This document shows positions 13,501 to 25,576 of a stretch of 64,000 nt of DNA, in pieces. The translations under genes and the position numbers were made by a program. The notes under the pieces are model-generated. The model was not told where the DNA came from. It did not search any database and worked only from the letters and a program-made list of their open reading frames with translations. The stretch is from Coprinus comatus (Eukaryota; Basidiomycota; Agaricomycetes; Agaricales; Agaricaceae): contig JAWPGT010000002.1 in the NCBI GenBank assembly GCA_034638255.1, positions 558,001-622,000 on the forward strand, written 5' to 3'. Position 1 is the stretch's first letter. Each line of letters starts with the position of its first letter.

Positions 13501-13965
13501 AAGGTCTTCCTAGATGGTTACCTTGGCCTGTTAGAAGGTTTATTGAAGCTGCTAGAAGAGTTGGAAGAGCTAATAAGAAGTTGATTGGGTTTGAACGTGG
13601 ATTTATTTCAGAAGGTGGGATTAAGGATAGAGAGTGGTATAAACATTTGGGTGTTGCTCCTGGTAAATGGTTAGGTGAGTACCTAATACCCGATATTTAA
13701 CTTATTTCTATCGTTCTCATACTGATTTTTAAAATTTTAAAAAAAAGGTTATGGCGCGACTACGTTGCCTGCACTTACTGAAGCCATTACGATTGAGAAG
13801 AATATTACACTTGCAAATATCGAAGCGGAGAGGTTGACAGTGTTGATTAATAAGTTGGCACAGGATATTACACCAAATGCTGAATGTGTATGTGGAGACA
13901 GACTTGGAGACCAACGGTCAATGTTGGCAAGTTATTGGTCAAGATTACAAGCTACGTCTCCATGA
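10527..13965 (+). CDS. M28 metallopeptidase, glutamate carboxypeptidase II / transferrin-receptor-like
   Basis: This is a type II membrane peptidase with two zinc ions. Eleven exons (10527-10780, 10842-11298, 11358-11444, 11496-11874, 11936-12028, 12083-12190, 12245-12642, 12706-12825, 12884-12993, 13052-13674, 13748-13965) give 948 residues. Domains in order are a cytosolic tail, a transmembrane helix (LVIAVVGVLVFYGIF, about residues 37-51), a protease-associated domain (GAAGVLIYSDPRD), and the M28 core. The zinc and catalytic residues are present: HRDAWVMGAADP, WDGEEYGLVGSTEW, YLNVDVS and YHYHSIYD. A helical C-terminal dimerisation domain completes the protein. The likely role is processing of peptides in the vacuole or at the cell surface; fungal relatives include Vps70-type proteins. 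It diverges from the ATG37-like gene across 280 bp. Confidence 0.9.
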
Positions 13966-15239
13966 AGTTGGAAATATAAGTATGTGTTTTTTTATTCCAT
14001 CAAGTTCAAGAGCTCGAGTCCAGGTTATGTTACGTAGTACACGTATATCACAATGTAGCAAATCACTAGTAATTAGTGAGCTTTGCATCTTTGAATATCG
14101 ATATCAATGTCTCGAAGTAAATTGTATCATTTGATTTCTCGCCCCCATGAAGAAACATTTTTATCTTTGTGGACTATCGCTATGCAACTGTTAACGTACA
14201 CCAGCGTATACGGCTACTAAAAATAAGTTAAAACCTTAAATTTGAGCGCTTCAGCGAACCTGTACACAATTATACACAGCTGTACCCCACGGGCCACGAG
14301 TCGACCATCTGGGTTAACGAATCAGCTGGGGAATTCCGATTTGATCATAGATGTGGCGTAGGGGGAAAAATGAACTGAGGCTCCAGAAACATCCCAACCT
14401 CGAGATGTCGTTTATCTTCTTGGCATGAGTTATAGGAGGATATCGGAACACCGAGCCAATACGTTCGGTTACATATGTCAATACTAAAAATAAGTTAAAA
14501 GCTTGAAGCTTGAGTACCAAGTGACCCCCTGTATACGAACACCTAACCCTGATATAGCCTAGTTCAATCAATTAAGTATGTAATGTGATGAAAGGATCAA
14601 GCTGGCCAGGGCAAAGGAACCGGAAGGCCCTCGGTTAGTTCTAGACTAGGCACCACTTATGTGACCCTCGCAAAAGAATTGGTTTTTGAGAACCTCGGGT
14701 AACTAATGTTCCTTAGAGCCTTTAAGCGCGAATACATGAGCTCATTGATGAATCATAATGGACCCATAGGCGGCTATGTCAAAGTCTATGTACACACTAT
14801 TAGTTCTGGAGATGATGATGTTACGAGATTAAGTTATATTGACGTTGGTGAAGACATCATATATCTACTACTACGTCATGTGATGTAATGTCCAACACAC
14901 ACCAAACGCCACACGCCGCAAGCGCGTACATAATGCGTAAATTTCGGGCAGATCAGTATGATTATATCATTACTAGTTACCTGCGTCATTGAAACCAGGT
15001 GTATGGATACATATTATAAAGGTAAATATGTATATTAAGATTTTTTTTTTTTATGAAGGGAGGCCATAAAGTGCAAAAAACAATGACAATAAACAACGAA
15101 TGATTAGAGGAAGACTTTCAAAATTAACAATGACTGACAAAAAAAAAAAAAGACAAATGAACAAGAAGGATTACTAGTAGAAGTTAAAGAGAAGTTAAAG
15201 AAAGAATATCAATAATACTCCCCTTTTTTAAAAACCCCT
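13966..15239. other. Intergenic region without a supported gene
   Basis: Only short open frames without recognisable domains or continuous splicing are present. An 18-nt sequence, actaaaaataagttaaaa, is repeated exactly at 14216-14233 and 14483-14500. A T-rich run lies near 15042. No tRNA-like or transposon signature was seen. Confidence 0.5.
14216..14500 (+). repeat. Pair of direct 18-nt repeats 267 bp apart
   Basis: The 18-mer actaaaaataagttaaaa occurs at 14216-14233 and 14483-14500. The following bases (ccttaaatttgag and gcttgaagcttgag) are also similar, so the shared unit is about 30 nt. No target-site duplications or inverted termini were found around it. The origin is unknown. Confidence 0.55.
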
Positions 15240-17812
15240 TTATTGCTCTTTACAATACCTCAAAGATTCCCAAGAACTAGGATGTTGATCCAAGAAATGG
15301 TTCACCATTTCTTGTTCCGTTCCGTTTTTAAATGTGGTTGGTTTATCAATAAGACCTGATTCATGTCGTGCACTATTTAAAAAACAAAAGGTAATTAGAA
15401 CCTTGAAGCCAAAAACTAGAAAGAAAGAAAGAAAAAATCTTTATACGAGATTATTGAGACTTACAGACAAAGTTGACAAGTAGGCACTTCATTTTCATCG
15501 TCATCAACAAACGCTTCAAGACAAGCTTTTATAGTTCTTAATCCATCAGGTCCAATTTCATCTTCTCCATCTTCCTCTTCCTCCTCATCCTCTTCATGGG
15601 CCACCATCTCTTTTTCTTCATTCTTCGTTTCAGCCTGAGTCTGAACCCGAGCCTCGACATTGTCTTTGGGTACGTTCGTCATCGTGGTAGTCGCCGTCGA
15701 AGTAGTAGTAGCAGGATCAGTAATATCAGAATTAGGCACATCCAACTTGACTTTCTTCCTCGCATTTTCTTCACTCCCATTATCCACACTAGCTCTTTTC
15801 AATCCCAAACCGCCACCACCACCATTATTCTCTTGTTCAAATGTAGTAGAACCAGGAGTTAATCCAGGAGTAGGAGTAGACACACATGAATGAACAGAAG
15901 GCGAAGGTGGTACAATAGGTACAGGTGAATTCGAGCCAATAACAACAGAAGCAGAAGGACTCTCATGATTATCAATCTGCATTTGCATTTCTGTTTGTCG
16001 TTCCCTTGTTTGAGTTTGAACTTGGTCATGACTAGTCGCCGACACCGCCGCCGATGATGATGGTGCGTTTGCATTTTCAGTAGCAAGACCAAGGCTACTA
16101 TTACTACGTGATGGATGGCGTGAATTTAAGTTCGAGTTCGAGTTTTCAGGTGATGATGGTGATGATGTTGATCGATGTTGAGTATGAGGGGGAGCAGAGG
16201 GTAATGATGATATAGCACCCATCAAAGGTGACAATAATTCTCCAGAACTACCAATTGCGAATAAAGTTGATCCAGGTGGTAGAGTAGGATTTATATATTG
16301 AACATGTTGATTCATGACTTGTGGTGGTGTTGATACTTGGTGATGATAAGGTGCGGACGGGGGTACAAACACCGGGGGGTTGTTTCTGTTCATGTTCATG
16401 TTATTTGCGTTCGTGTTCGTGGCTGTAGTTAGGGGTGTGGAACCGGGAATTCGAGGATTGTGACCACTGGTTTGACCTTGACCCTGATTTGGACTTTGGT
16501 GTGGACTACCGTTGACCATATTATTCATTGGTATTTGTGTTAAGTGTCTATTTGTTCCTGGTCCCGAAGGGTATCCTCCATTACCGCTCCAACCGTGTAT
16601 CATTGGTCCCTGTGAATTGGGACTGTTCGCTTGATTTTGTATATGCGATGCCCCGCGTACTTGGGTATTCTCGATCTAACAAAAACATATTTAATTTTCG
16701 GTTTTTCTCTGTTGTGTAGGTAAAGTTACCTGTGTAACATCGTTTGGTACATTTCCGGAACGATAATTCTGCGAACATGAAGGAAAGTATTTTTTTTCAG
16801 GAATAGGCAACTTCCAATATGAATGACTATACCACTGATGGTCTTGGTGCTTCTATATATAAAATCATTAAGCTATTTCAGTTCTGATACCAAAAAAAAA
16901 ATATGGACTAACGAATATTTCCATGAATATATCCAGGATTCTGTATATGCACTCTTGTTGATGATTGAGTTTGCATTTGTGAACTGTTTGATGGCAGTTG
17001 TGGATGGCTATGACGCTGAGACGGTACTTGTGGTTGTCTTGGAAGTTGGCTTGGACCAGGTTGAGGTTGGTTGACCATCTGTCTGACCTGTTGATTAGGA
17101 TGGGTAACATTAGAATTATGCTGGTGCGGTTGTTGCTGTGGAGCAGGAATATTCATCGAGTTTCTTTGTAAAGGAGCAATTCTCATTAAAGTATTACCAC
17201 CAGCGCTGGAGGAACCAGTATTAGGAGTCGTAGGAGGGGTAGATTTTTCAAGAAGTAGCTTCTGAAGTGATGAAACCTCCTGCTGTAAATTCTTGCAGAT
17301 GGTAACAACTCGGATATATTCTGAATGTAAACGAGAATAATCGGGTTGACCGGCAGCAAGGTTTTGTTCTCTCTTCAAAGTTTCCTGGTGCTGTCTATGC
17401 GAGGCTTCGACCTGTTGTTCCAGTGTTTGAATCTTGGCTTTGTGAAATCGATCATTCAAGGCGAATTTTTCGGAGAGGCGTTTTATGGCCAAGGCGAGTT
17501 TGTGGTTGTCCTCGTATAACCTGATGTTACGGCTTTTGGTATCTTCGACAGATCGTGCCAATTCGTTGAGTTTCTGCGGCATGCCCGGATGGTAATTGAG
17601 TTCTTGCAAGCAGCCATTCGCGGTCCTTGATAGTATTTCGACGACTTTAGCTCGGAGTTGGGAGGGTGGTGGTTGATGATGGGATGTGTAGTACATGGAA
17701 CTGGAGTTTGAGATTGAGGATTGAAAATAGAAAAGGTAGGAGAGTGAGAAAAGGCAGGGACCCACCTGGCGCCCGCATTTTGAGGAGTTGTGGGGGAGCC
17801 CTGTGCGCTCAT
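15240..17812 (-). CDS. Coiled-coil orphan protein with a C-terminal zinc-finger-like motif
   Basis: I do not recognise this protein. Exons 17812-17766, 17700-16913, 16842-16730, 16675-15465 and 15372-15240 give 763 residues. The N-terminal third is ordered and helical: QLRAKVVEILSRTANGC, then NELARSVEDTKSRNIRLYED and a heptad-like EQQVEASHRQHQETLKRE. The middle is Q/N/S/P-rich and disordered, with KRASVDNGSEENARKKVKLD resembling a nuclear localisation signal. The C-terminus has an acidic run and CQLCLARH...HFLDQHPSSW, with C-x2-C and spaced histidines like a zinc finger. The acceptor of the third exon (cttg on the plus strand at 16843) is the only one that keeps the frame, so that junction is the weakest. 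A nuclear role is plausible but unproven. Confidence 0.72.
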
Positions 17813-18296
17813 TTGGCGTAATTACGTTTCTTGAAGTGTGGAGGATGCAAGGCAGAGGTGAGGACAAGTGTTTGGTTGTTATTACTCAACTCAATGGCCA
17901 GAATGGGCAACTCAATTTTTGGGCCACATTGGAAGCGCGCGTAATGCTTCGCTATTAATTCTCAATTAATGGGGTATTCTTTATTTTTACTACACTAATA
18001 TATTTGGCTCTGAGTAGCGTGTCATTTCTGAAACACAGGCAAACTGCCGGGTGGTAATCTCAGCTGGACATGGTGGGGGTTTGTGCCCTGCATTCTACGG
18101 GTGGGAATAGTATAGCGAGTTAGGGGTGGTTGTGTGGTACAGGATGTATACGTGTACAGGATGGGAGCAGTAAGCGAGGATAAATGAGCCGGTGCACGTG
18201 AATACAGAGATAGAGAAACATTATGATACCGAGGTCCAATTGCTTACTTATATCTTTTCCCACTCTTGCCCCTCGTCCTTTCCCCCGTCCATCTCC

Positions 18297-19793
18297 ATGT
18301 CTGCCGTGCACCATCCATCGTCTACACTAGACTCTTCAGACCTCGCTCTCCTAGATGTCCTCACCGCCCCCGTTCACCCAACCGCAAAATCTATCTTACC
18401 TCGTCGGGATGCTGCCCTGGATCCTCTTATGATCGCCGCTGCCGCTGCCTCAGGCCCGCATGTAACCCGTAATCATTATCACCATGACTTTTTCCCTGGA
18501 GTTATGCTTCCTCGGGCAGAAGGTGCTTGGGACTGGACAAAATGGCTCGGAGAGGATGCTACCAACAAGACAGAACGGAAAAGACTTGCCTATGTGAGCA
18601 GGCAGGCTCCCAGACGTCAACGTCTTGGTATCAGTGACGAATCCAAGGAAAATGACGTTCCGTTAAAGTCGACGGATAATCTCCTCCCAACTCTTAAAAA
18701 GCGACGACCGTCGCTGATTTCACCAAACACATCTGTTTCATCCACTTCTGTATCATCCTCTGACACAACATCGTCTCCAAAAACTACACCTACACCAAAG
18801 CCTAATGTACCAGTACAAGCTAAATGTATGGCTCGCACCCGTATACCGACTCCACACGGACCTGCCTTCCTCCACCTCTACCACAACGATCGGGACACCA
18901 AAGAACATCTGGCCATCGTCATTGACCCTGCTCAATTCTCCGACGAGCCCACACCTGCCCTCCCCATCCGTTCACGTACGCTCGACGCCAAATGGAGTGA
19001 AAACGAAACAGAAATGGACCGTATCACCAGAGGTGCATATATCGGACGCCTGACACCGAAATCTCACAAAGCATCCGATCCTTCCGCCCCTATCCCAACC
19101 TCCCAGCTTAGCCCCGACACTATCCCCGCTCCGCTGATCCGTATTCATTCGGAATGTTTTACTGGAGAAACTGTTGGCAGTATGCGCTGCGATTGTGGTG
19201 AACAATTGGATGAAGCCATTCGTCAAATCTCCCAACCCATTACCATTCCAGCATCTGGTCCCAATGCCAAACCAATCACAATACCTGGTAGAGGCGCTGT
19301 CATCTATCTCCGCCAGGAAGGCCGAGGTATTGGGCTGCTATCCAAAATCAGAGCATATAATCTTCAGGACCTAGGACATGATACTGTAACTGCCAACCTG
19401 ATGCTTGGACATGGTGCCGACGAACGAGGCTATGAGATTGCTGGAGCTATTCTGCGAGACCTCGGCCTGGGGTCGTCCGACGCAAATGCTGAAGGAGTTC
19501 GGATTTTAACCAATAACCCTGACAAAGTAGAAGCTCTGAAACAAGAAGGGGTCAGAGTGGTCGAACGTGTGTCCATGATACCGCGAAGTTGGCAGCAGCG
19601 CCACCAAAAAACGCTGTCGAAGGTGTCTGCGGATGAGACTACACAGCAGCAGAAGGAGGAGAAGGAGAGGATCAATGGAGCTACACTTATTGGGGGCAAT
19701 GCTGTCCATGGAGAGGACCTTGATAAATACCTGCGGACCAAAGTATTGCGTATGGGACATATGTTACCGCTGTGGCTAGAAGATACCATTTAA
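18297..19793 (+). CDS. RIB1: GTP cyclohydrolase II (riboflavin pathway)
   Basis: This enzyme catalyses the first step of riboflavin synthesis, opening GTP to the diaminopyrimidine with loss of formate and pyrophosphate. It is an intronless frame of 498 residues. The ATG at 18297 is preferred over an upstream in-frame ATG at 18192 because it begins the compact reading MSAVHHPS and lies behind a pyrimidine-rich leader. The catalytic core spans about residues 275-430. It has RIHSECFTGE and SMRCDCGEQLDEA (zinc cysteines), VIYLRQEGRGIGLLSK, and LTNNPDKVEAL. The roughly 130-residue N-terminal extension with a DAALDP segment and the S/T-rich linker are typical of fungal Rib1 rather than bacterial RibA. 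There is no DHBP synthase domain. Confidence 0.95.
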   Translation: MSAVHHPSSTLDSSDLALLDVLTAPVHPTAKSILPRRDAALDPLMIAAAAASGPHVTRNHYHHDFFPGVMLPRAEGAWDWTKWLGEDATNKTERKRLAYVSRQAPRRQRLGISDESKENDVPLKSTDNLLPTLKKRRPSLISPNTSVSSTSVSSSDTTSSPKTTPTPKPNVPVQAKCMARTRIPTPHGPAFLHLYHNDRDTKEHLAIVIDPAQFSDEPTPALPIRSRTLDAKWSENETEMDRITRGAYIGRLTPKSHKASDPSAPIPTSQLSPDTIPAPLIRIHSECFTGETVGSMRCDCGEQLDEAIRQISQPITIPASGPNAKPITIPGRGAVIYLRQEGRGIGLLSKIRAYNLQDLGHDTVTANLMLGHGADERGYEIAGAILRDLGLGSSDANAEGVRILTNNPDKVEALKQEGVRVVERVSMIPRSWQQRHQKTLSKVSADETTQQQKEEKERINGATLIGGNAVHGEDLDKYLRTKVLRMGHMLPLWLEDTI

Positions 19794-20021
19794 AGTGATT
19801 TATTGATATATTTATTTACATGTGTTACTTTCAATACATTTATGGACCTCCTTTCCAAGTCACTCAGGGCCATCATGGTCGTTTCCGACCTTATTCAACC
19901 GCTAGCTAACCGTCGCAATCAGCTTCATTCTCTACCACCACCTCCCTACCCCAACCCCAACCGCCCAGTCACTCTTTTACCCCTCACTTTCATTTCTCAG
20001 TTGTTACTTTAGTCCTCAATC

Positions 20022-21834
20022 ATGGCCAAGTCAGAATACCAACATATGGATGGTATGTCGTATGCTCTCGAGCAGGATAAGAAACGCAAGAAAAGGTCTA
20101 GGCTGATTGTCAGTTTCCTTTACTTTCCCCCTCTCTGCATTCCTCCTTACCCCACATCCATCCAGGTTCTTGCCACCGTGCTCATCCTAATTATTTTGAT
20201 TGCCGGTGGTGTCACGGCCGGAATTATTATTTCAAAGAATAACAGCAATAACAACAACAACAACAACAACAACAACGGCGGCGGTGGCAAAGGTTCCAGT
20301 AACTCTAATGGTAACGGCGATAACAAAAACCTCAAGAGCGACTCTCGATTACACAAGTCGTTTTACGGTATTGCTTACACGCCAGAAGGGTCCCTGATGC
20401 CCAACTGTGGAAACAACCTGGGTAAGACATTGTCGGTGCTCTCCGTCTCAAGTTGCTCATTCTTCATTCAGAGGATGTTATTCAAGACATTCAGGTACCA
20501 CTCTGAATTATAAATGTCTCATCACAAACCAATCAAAATGTCACTATAGCTTCTTTCACAATTGACAACTCGAATTCGACTGTATGGTGCAGACTGCAAT
20601 CAATCCGCACTTGTTGTATGTTATACCATTCCATTCTAGAATTCTGACAATGACCAATTTTATCTGTGACAGTTGGAAGCCATTGAACGAACTGGCGTTC
20701 AGATGGAAGTTTTCCTAGGGAACTATATTCTTCCTGATAATGAAGAGGTTTACCTGAGGCAGCGCGACACCATCAAAGATGCCCTCCAAACTTATGGCGC
20801 TGATCATGTTGCAGGAATCACTGTTGGAAACGAGTTCATGCTCAAGTGTGTCAATCATATTTCTCTGCTCACATCAGCATCTGAACAATGTTTCATTACA
20901 GTTGGGTGACAGCTCATCAAACCACTGAAGTAAACGGTCTTGTTGGTAATCAGGGTAAGCGCCATTATGTCTCAGGTTACAGTTGATTTGGGGTGGATTA
21001 AACATTGTATCAGGTGCTGATGTCCTTGTGGGTTATATCACCGACACCCGGAACATGATCACATCTTTGGGATTGTCCAAGCCTATAGAGGTGGGAAATT
21101 CTGATGCTGGAAGTTTCTTCAATACGCGAGTTCTGTCTTCTGTTGATTACGGAGTAAGTCACATTTTTCAATGCGTTGACTTTTCTTAATAATGTCAATA
21201 GTTGTCCAATGTGCATGCATGGTTTGCCAATACCACAGCAGCTGGTGGTGCAGATTGGGTCAGGAAGTTTTTCGATGAAACAAATGTAGTTCCTGCTGCT
21301 GCCCTTCCTAATTCACCAAAGATGTACATAGCTGAAACTGGTTGGCCAACTGTAAGTGAACTTAATTGGTTAAGGGGTATCATGTAAATTGATTTTTCTT
21401 CAAAGGGATCCAAGGATGCTGCCAATATGAGCAATGGCGGTTCTTCCGCCTCTGTTGAAAGTCTCCAGGTTGGTTTCCACCCAGCCCTAACTACCGGGGC
21501 TTGTTTGACGATTTTTTCCCCGTGTTACTTCAGGCTTTCATCGATTCATTCCTCTGTCAAGCAAATGAGGCACAGGTTCCTTACTTCTTCTTTGAGTTCT
21601 CCGACGAGAAATGGAAAGATGATGTCTATGGTGGCGTTGAGGTATATTTTTTTGCTCTCCTTTTGTGACGTTTTTTTCTCAATAATTTCTATCTCTAGGG
21701 TCATTGGGGTCTCTTCGATAGGCAGTGAGTATCCTTAATTATTCTAGTCTTTTTCTTTTTTTATTGATAATTTGATGCCCTCTTTTAGACGAAATCTCAA
21801 AGATCTCGTTATACCAGATTGCCCTCCATCCTAA
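20022..21834 (+). CDS. Membrane-anchored GH17 glucan endo-1,3-beta-glucosidase-like protein
   Basis: This is a cell-wall glucan hydrolase or transglycosylase of family GH17, of the basidiomycete type held by an N-terminal anchor. Twelve exons give 396 residues; short ones are 20472-20494 (23 nt) and 21699-21724 (26 nt). Order: a basic cytosolic start (KKRKKRSRLI), a transmembrane helix (VLATVLILIILIAGGVTAGI), a poly-asparagine tract encoded by an AAC repeat (20249-20275), a glycine-rich spacer, then the catalytic domain from KSFYGIAYTPEGS. Catalytic glutamates are visible in TVGNEFML (acid/base) and YIAETGWPT (nucleophile). Cysteine pairs (GADCNQS, FLCQAN, IPDCPPS) fit an extracellular fold. 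The last exon 21789-21834 ends in TAA. Confidence 0.92.
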
Positions 21835-24223
21835 ATACCCATGTATGAATGAATTACTTTCCCCTTCTCCTCCGCTACTACTACCACCTCACACCACCCT
21901 TTCAAGCCCAAACTCAAGCTCAAGGACTTTTATTTTTATTTTCTCCGTTTTTCTTCTCTCATTGATTTGTATGAGTTCGTTGATTTTGATATTCTACGGA
22001 GCATCAATATATCACTGGTTATGTCTTTCTTAGTCATTTGTACTATCCGTGAACGTCAAGAAATGTCTGTGGATCTGAGGTCTGGACAGCTTGATTTGTT
22101 TTGGCCAAAATTTTATGCCAAGTTTTGTCTCATGTTGAGAGAAACACATTGTTTGAATGGTGAATGATAATTTAAAAAAGATGATGGCTGAGAACTTTGA
22201 GGTTCCCTATGACCAATGTTATAGTACCTGTACACTTTGAGGGAAATTAATCAATTGAGTCACGGCTCCTTGGTACAAGTGGCGCGCTGAAACTTGACAC
22301 TGTGGCTACAATGAAATAAATTCCTGTTTAAGTATATCTATTTATAGAAAATCGCAGATCGTAAGTTGAGTCATACTTATCTTCAACTATACTTATGTTC
22401 TTTTAATTTAGTTAAGTCTAACAGTAGCTACTATATATATATCTGAAAAACATTAGCACATTATAACTCTATACCTATCCTAAAGAAATTGTTCCTGGTG
22501 TTAACGTTCGAAAGGAATACGTACTCGAAGTTGATGAGTTAGCTTTAGTTGTAGACCTTCTATCTCCTTCTATGTAGTAGAGATATCTCCGAAAGTCAAG
22601 AATGAAAGCTATATTTATGCTACGGAAAAAAAACTTAAGATGAGTCAGATCGTATTACTACCCCGATACTGTTACTACATAGCTTTTAGCTATTATTATA
22701 CTACATACTACATACTAGTAAATGTATGGTATTAGGCAAGAAAAGATAGGAATGCAGGTCTTGTAAATGGTAATTAATTTACTTCACGTCAAATGTTGGA
22801 AAATAGAGAATTGATTATAATTGAAGTGGTATTTTTTTTTCTTTATGAGCGTCACATTGGAAGTTGAGGTTATATCTCGGATATATATTTATGTTCTCTA
22901 TACGCTGGTAGAAGTATGTATGGTTAGAGATCATCATCCAAAAAAAATTTTTTTTGAAAGCGGTAGTGATGGATCCCTACTAAAGTCTAATACTAAGTTG
23001 ATGTTTTCAATCGTACTCGTGATAATCCCACTATAGACTACAGTCATAGGACTATTTCAGTCAAGATTAGTAGATTTCAAAGCACTTCCGAGGATTGAAC
23101 AATCTGAAGCAGTAATCCTAGAGACGTCAACCATTGACGAGTACTACTAGATTTCAAAAAAGGAAAACATCACTGTGTAGTACAGTAAACCTAGTCATAG
23201 TCGGAAATGCTATAAGGAAGAGTATGGTAGTAGGATTTTTTTTTCTGGAAAAAGGTGTTGACATATTAATGCCCGATTATTTCAAGAGTAATGTAAGTAA
23301 ATGATATCTGTGATAGATGAGGAACGAGCTTTTGAGTAGGGATTTGGGAATAGTAATACTTGGGTGGAATGGAAACAACCAGCCAATAACCAACCATGCG
23401 TACGATAGACTGCACCCGAGTTAGGATTTGAGAAGTTGATCTGATACAGCAAGTTCCTAGCACCACCTTGGCAGCTGAATCTGTGACGTTGTTTCGAAGC
23501 TGCTGTCAGTGATGGGATAGAAGTACCTCCGATGTTGTCTGAATGTGAAAGTTTCTATCATCTACGAGTATATGAGCTACAATAAATAACTGAACAGGTA
23601 TATGGTATTTTATTAACAAGGTCTTACAGTCGGCGCCGTGGTAATTGGGGTCAAAGCCTTTTGGTACTAATGCTACATGGCCGTGGCATCCGCATTATGC
23701 CCCGCTGCTCCCGCATAAGTTGGTATCATCAAGCCTCCGAGAGGATCGTCTTTACCGGAAGCTTTATTGTTGTAGTGTCAGTATATCTTGAGAATGATAT
23801 GGCTTCCCGAGTTAGTGTAGACTGTGTAGTACTTCCTGCAAAAGTTTCCTTTTTCAAAATGCCCAATAACGCTGATCGGTACATCGTCACTTCTTGTACT
23901 TGTGCTGCGGTGGGCTGTACTAGCGTCAAGGAATCTGACAAGCTACATCCTTTCTGCTTGAACTATTGTCCGATCACCGGTTATCAAGCTTATGTCCCAA
24001 GTTATGAGCAAGTGTCGCCCATAAGGGATTACATAAAGTATACCGTCCAGCGGCTAACTTCAAGGTTTCGTATATAATTACACCACTACTTATTTCCGCT
24101 AACTAACTTCTAACTTTTTTTAACGTGTTACGGTTCTACGGACCGTGCGGCTGTACTATGAGCTTTCGACTTATTTTTTTTATGGGCTAAACCTCGTGGT
24201 TTGTAATTATACCGTTTCTTAAG
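21835..24223. other. Gene-poor AT-rich region
   Basis: There are about 2.4 kb without a convincing gene. Open frames are short, and none shows a domain or spliced continuity. Stretches around 22420-23260 are AT-rich with many tagta/tacta steps and an imperfect direct repeat (gtagatttcaaa near 23070, ctagatttcaaa near 23147). The frame at 23661-24077 (138 codons, cysteine-containing end) is the only one above 100 codons, and I cannot support it as a gene. The region could hold decayed repeats or non-coding transcripts. Confidence 0.5.
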
Positions 24224-25576
24224 TCGCGCGTATCCCGGATCTCCTGCATAAATATGGTGCAGATGCTTGGTTAGTAAGTATGAAGGAACAAAAACAAAAT
24301 CACAATTGAATATATTTAGATATGACGATTTCATTAGATGAGCCAAAGAGAACATGCAGAAGATACTATCTGGTGGTCGATTAAAAATGCCACGGCATTT
24401 GATTCCCACCGACGAACTGTCGTTTTATTTCATACCAAGTCGGATAGCACAGCAAACCTTCAAAACCCGATTGTATGGATCGATAACACGGACCAGGTGT
24501 GGCCCGAGTTGCGGGCGATACTCGAGGAGCACAATTTTAGTAGGATTATTCTGAACACCGACAGAGATTATGCTTTTGCGGGAGGATTGCATGTCGGGGA
24601 GTACAATGTACTGAAGGAAGAATTAGGTGAGAAGTGGATGAAACGAACGGCCAATGAGCCTATGCTTGCAATCGAATACGTTGCGACAAGGCTTGACGAG
24701 CAGCTTCCTTACTACCGTAAACTTCAAGAAACGACATGGGCCATGATCGAGGAAGGATTTTCGGAAAGGATTGTACGGCCGGGAGTCACTTCCACAGAGG
24801 TTAGTTTTAAGTACGCTTAATGTCGGTGAACCTAAATTTTTCGTAAGACCTTTCTTGGTGGTTCCGCGAAAAAATTCAAGAGCAAAATTTGACCACCTGG
24901 AACCAGCCACGTATCTCCGTTCTCGTTGAAGCATCGTTCCCAGGATGGGAGGGAACAGACAATATCACAAATGAGGGAGACATCCTTCATATCGATTACG
25001 GAGTCACTGGAATGGGACTTAACACTGACACCCAGCATATGGCCTATGTTCTGCGAACTTCAGGTGGAGAGACAGACGTTCCGGATAGTTTGAAAGAAGG
25101 GCTCAGAAAGGTGAACAAGATGCAGGACATCGTACTTGACAATATGAAACTAGGGAAAACCGGAAACGAAGTATTGCGTGAATCTCTGGATGAGATGAAG
25201 AAGGAGAATATTGATGGCCAGATATATTGTCACCCGATCGGAGAATGGGGGCATGGTGCCGGAGCCGTCATAGGTAGGAGTGTATTTCCTTCAAATTTCC
25301 TCGAATGAGATAAACTCACCAAAAAGTAATGTAGGTTTCCTCAACCTGCCGGAGTTTGTCCCCATCATCGGAGAATTAGAGCTTCTGCCAAACACTTATT
25401 ACAGTATTGAGCTCTACGCCTATCATTTTGTACAAGAGAGAAATGAGACCATTCGTTTTCGGGTAGAGGAAAACGTTCACTGGAGTGAGGAGATGCAGGC
25501 TTGGGAGTATGTTCGGGGCAGGCAGGAGAACTATCACGTAGTAGACCAACGAAGGGTCCATTGTATAGAGATGTAG
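24224..25576 (+). CDS. M24 metallopeptidase (Xaa-Pro aminopeptidase-like), probably damaged
   Basis: The model follows homology to M24 creatinase-type aminopeptidases. Exons are 24224-24273 (...IPDLLHKYGADAWL), 24338-24799, 24848-25273 and 25335-25576. The N-terminal half has REHAEDTIWWSI, WIDNTDQVWPELRAIL and GVTSTE. The catalytic half has the metal-ligand pattern IDYG, NTDTQH, HPIGEWGHGAG, YSIELYAY and RVEENVHW. Two defects are seen. I cannot find a start exon upstream of 24224. The junction 24799/24848 is also off by one base: the conserved next codons read GAC CTT TCT TGG TGG, but the G is the last base of the acceptor AG, so a canonical splice shifts the frame. A weak alternative donor at 24804 would repair the phase. 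It may be a young pseudogene or carry a sequence error. Confidence 0.6.

Noticed and set aside
20147..20397. Leucine- or threonine-rich frames around 20.2-20.4 kb
   Set aside because: They are shadow frames of the AAC (poly-N) repeat in the GH17 gene.
23661..24077. 138-codon plus-strand frame with several cysteines
   Set aside because: No recognisable domain, no splice partners, no clear codon bias, in a gene-poor region. It does not connect to the M24 gene downstream.
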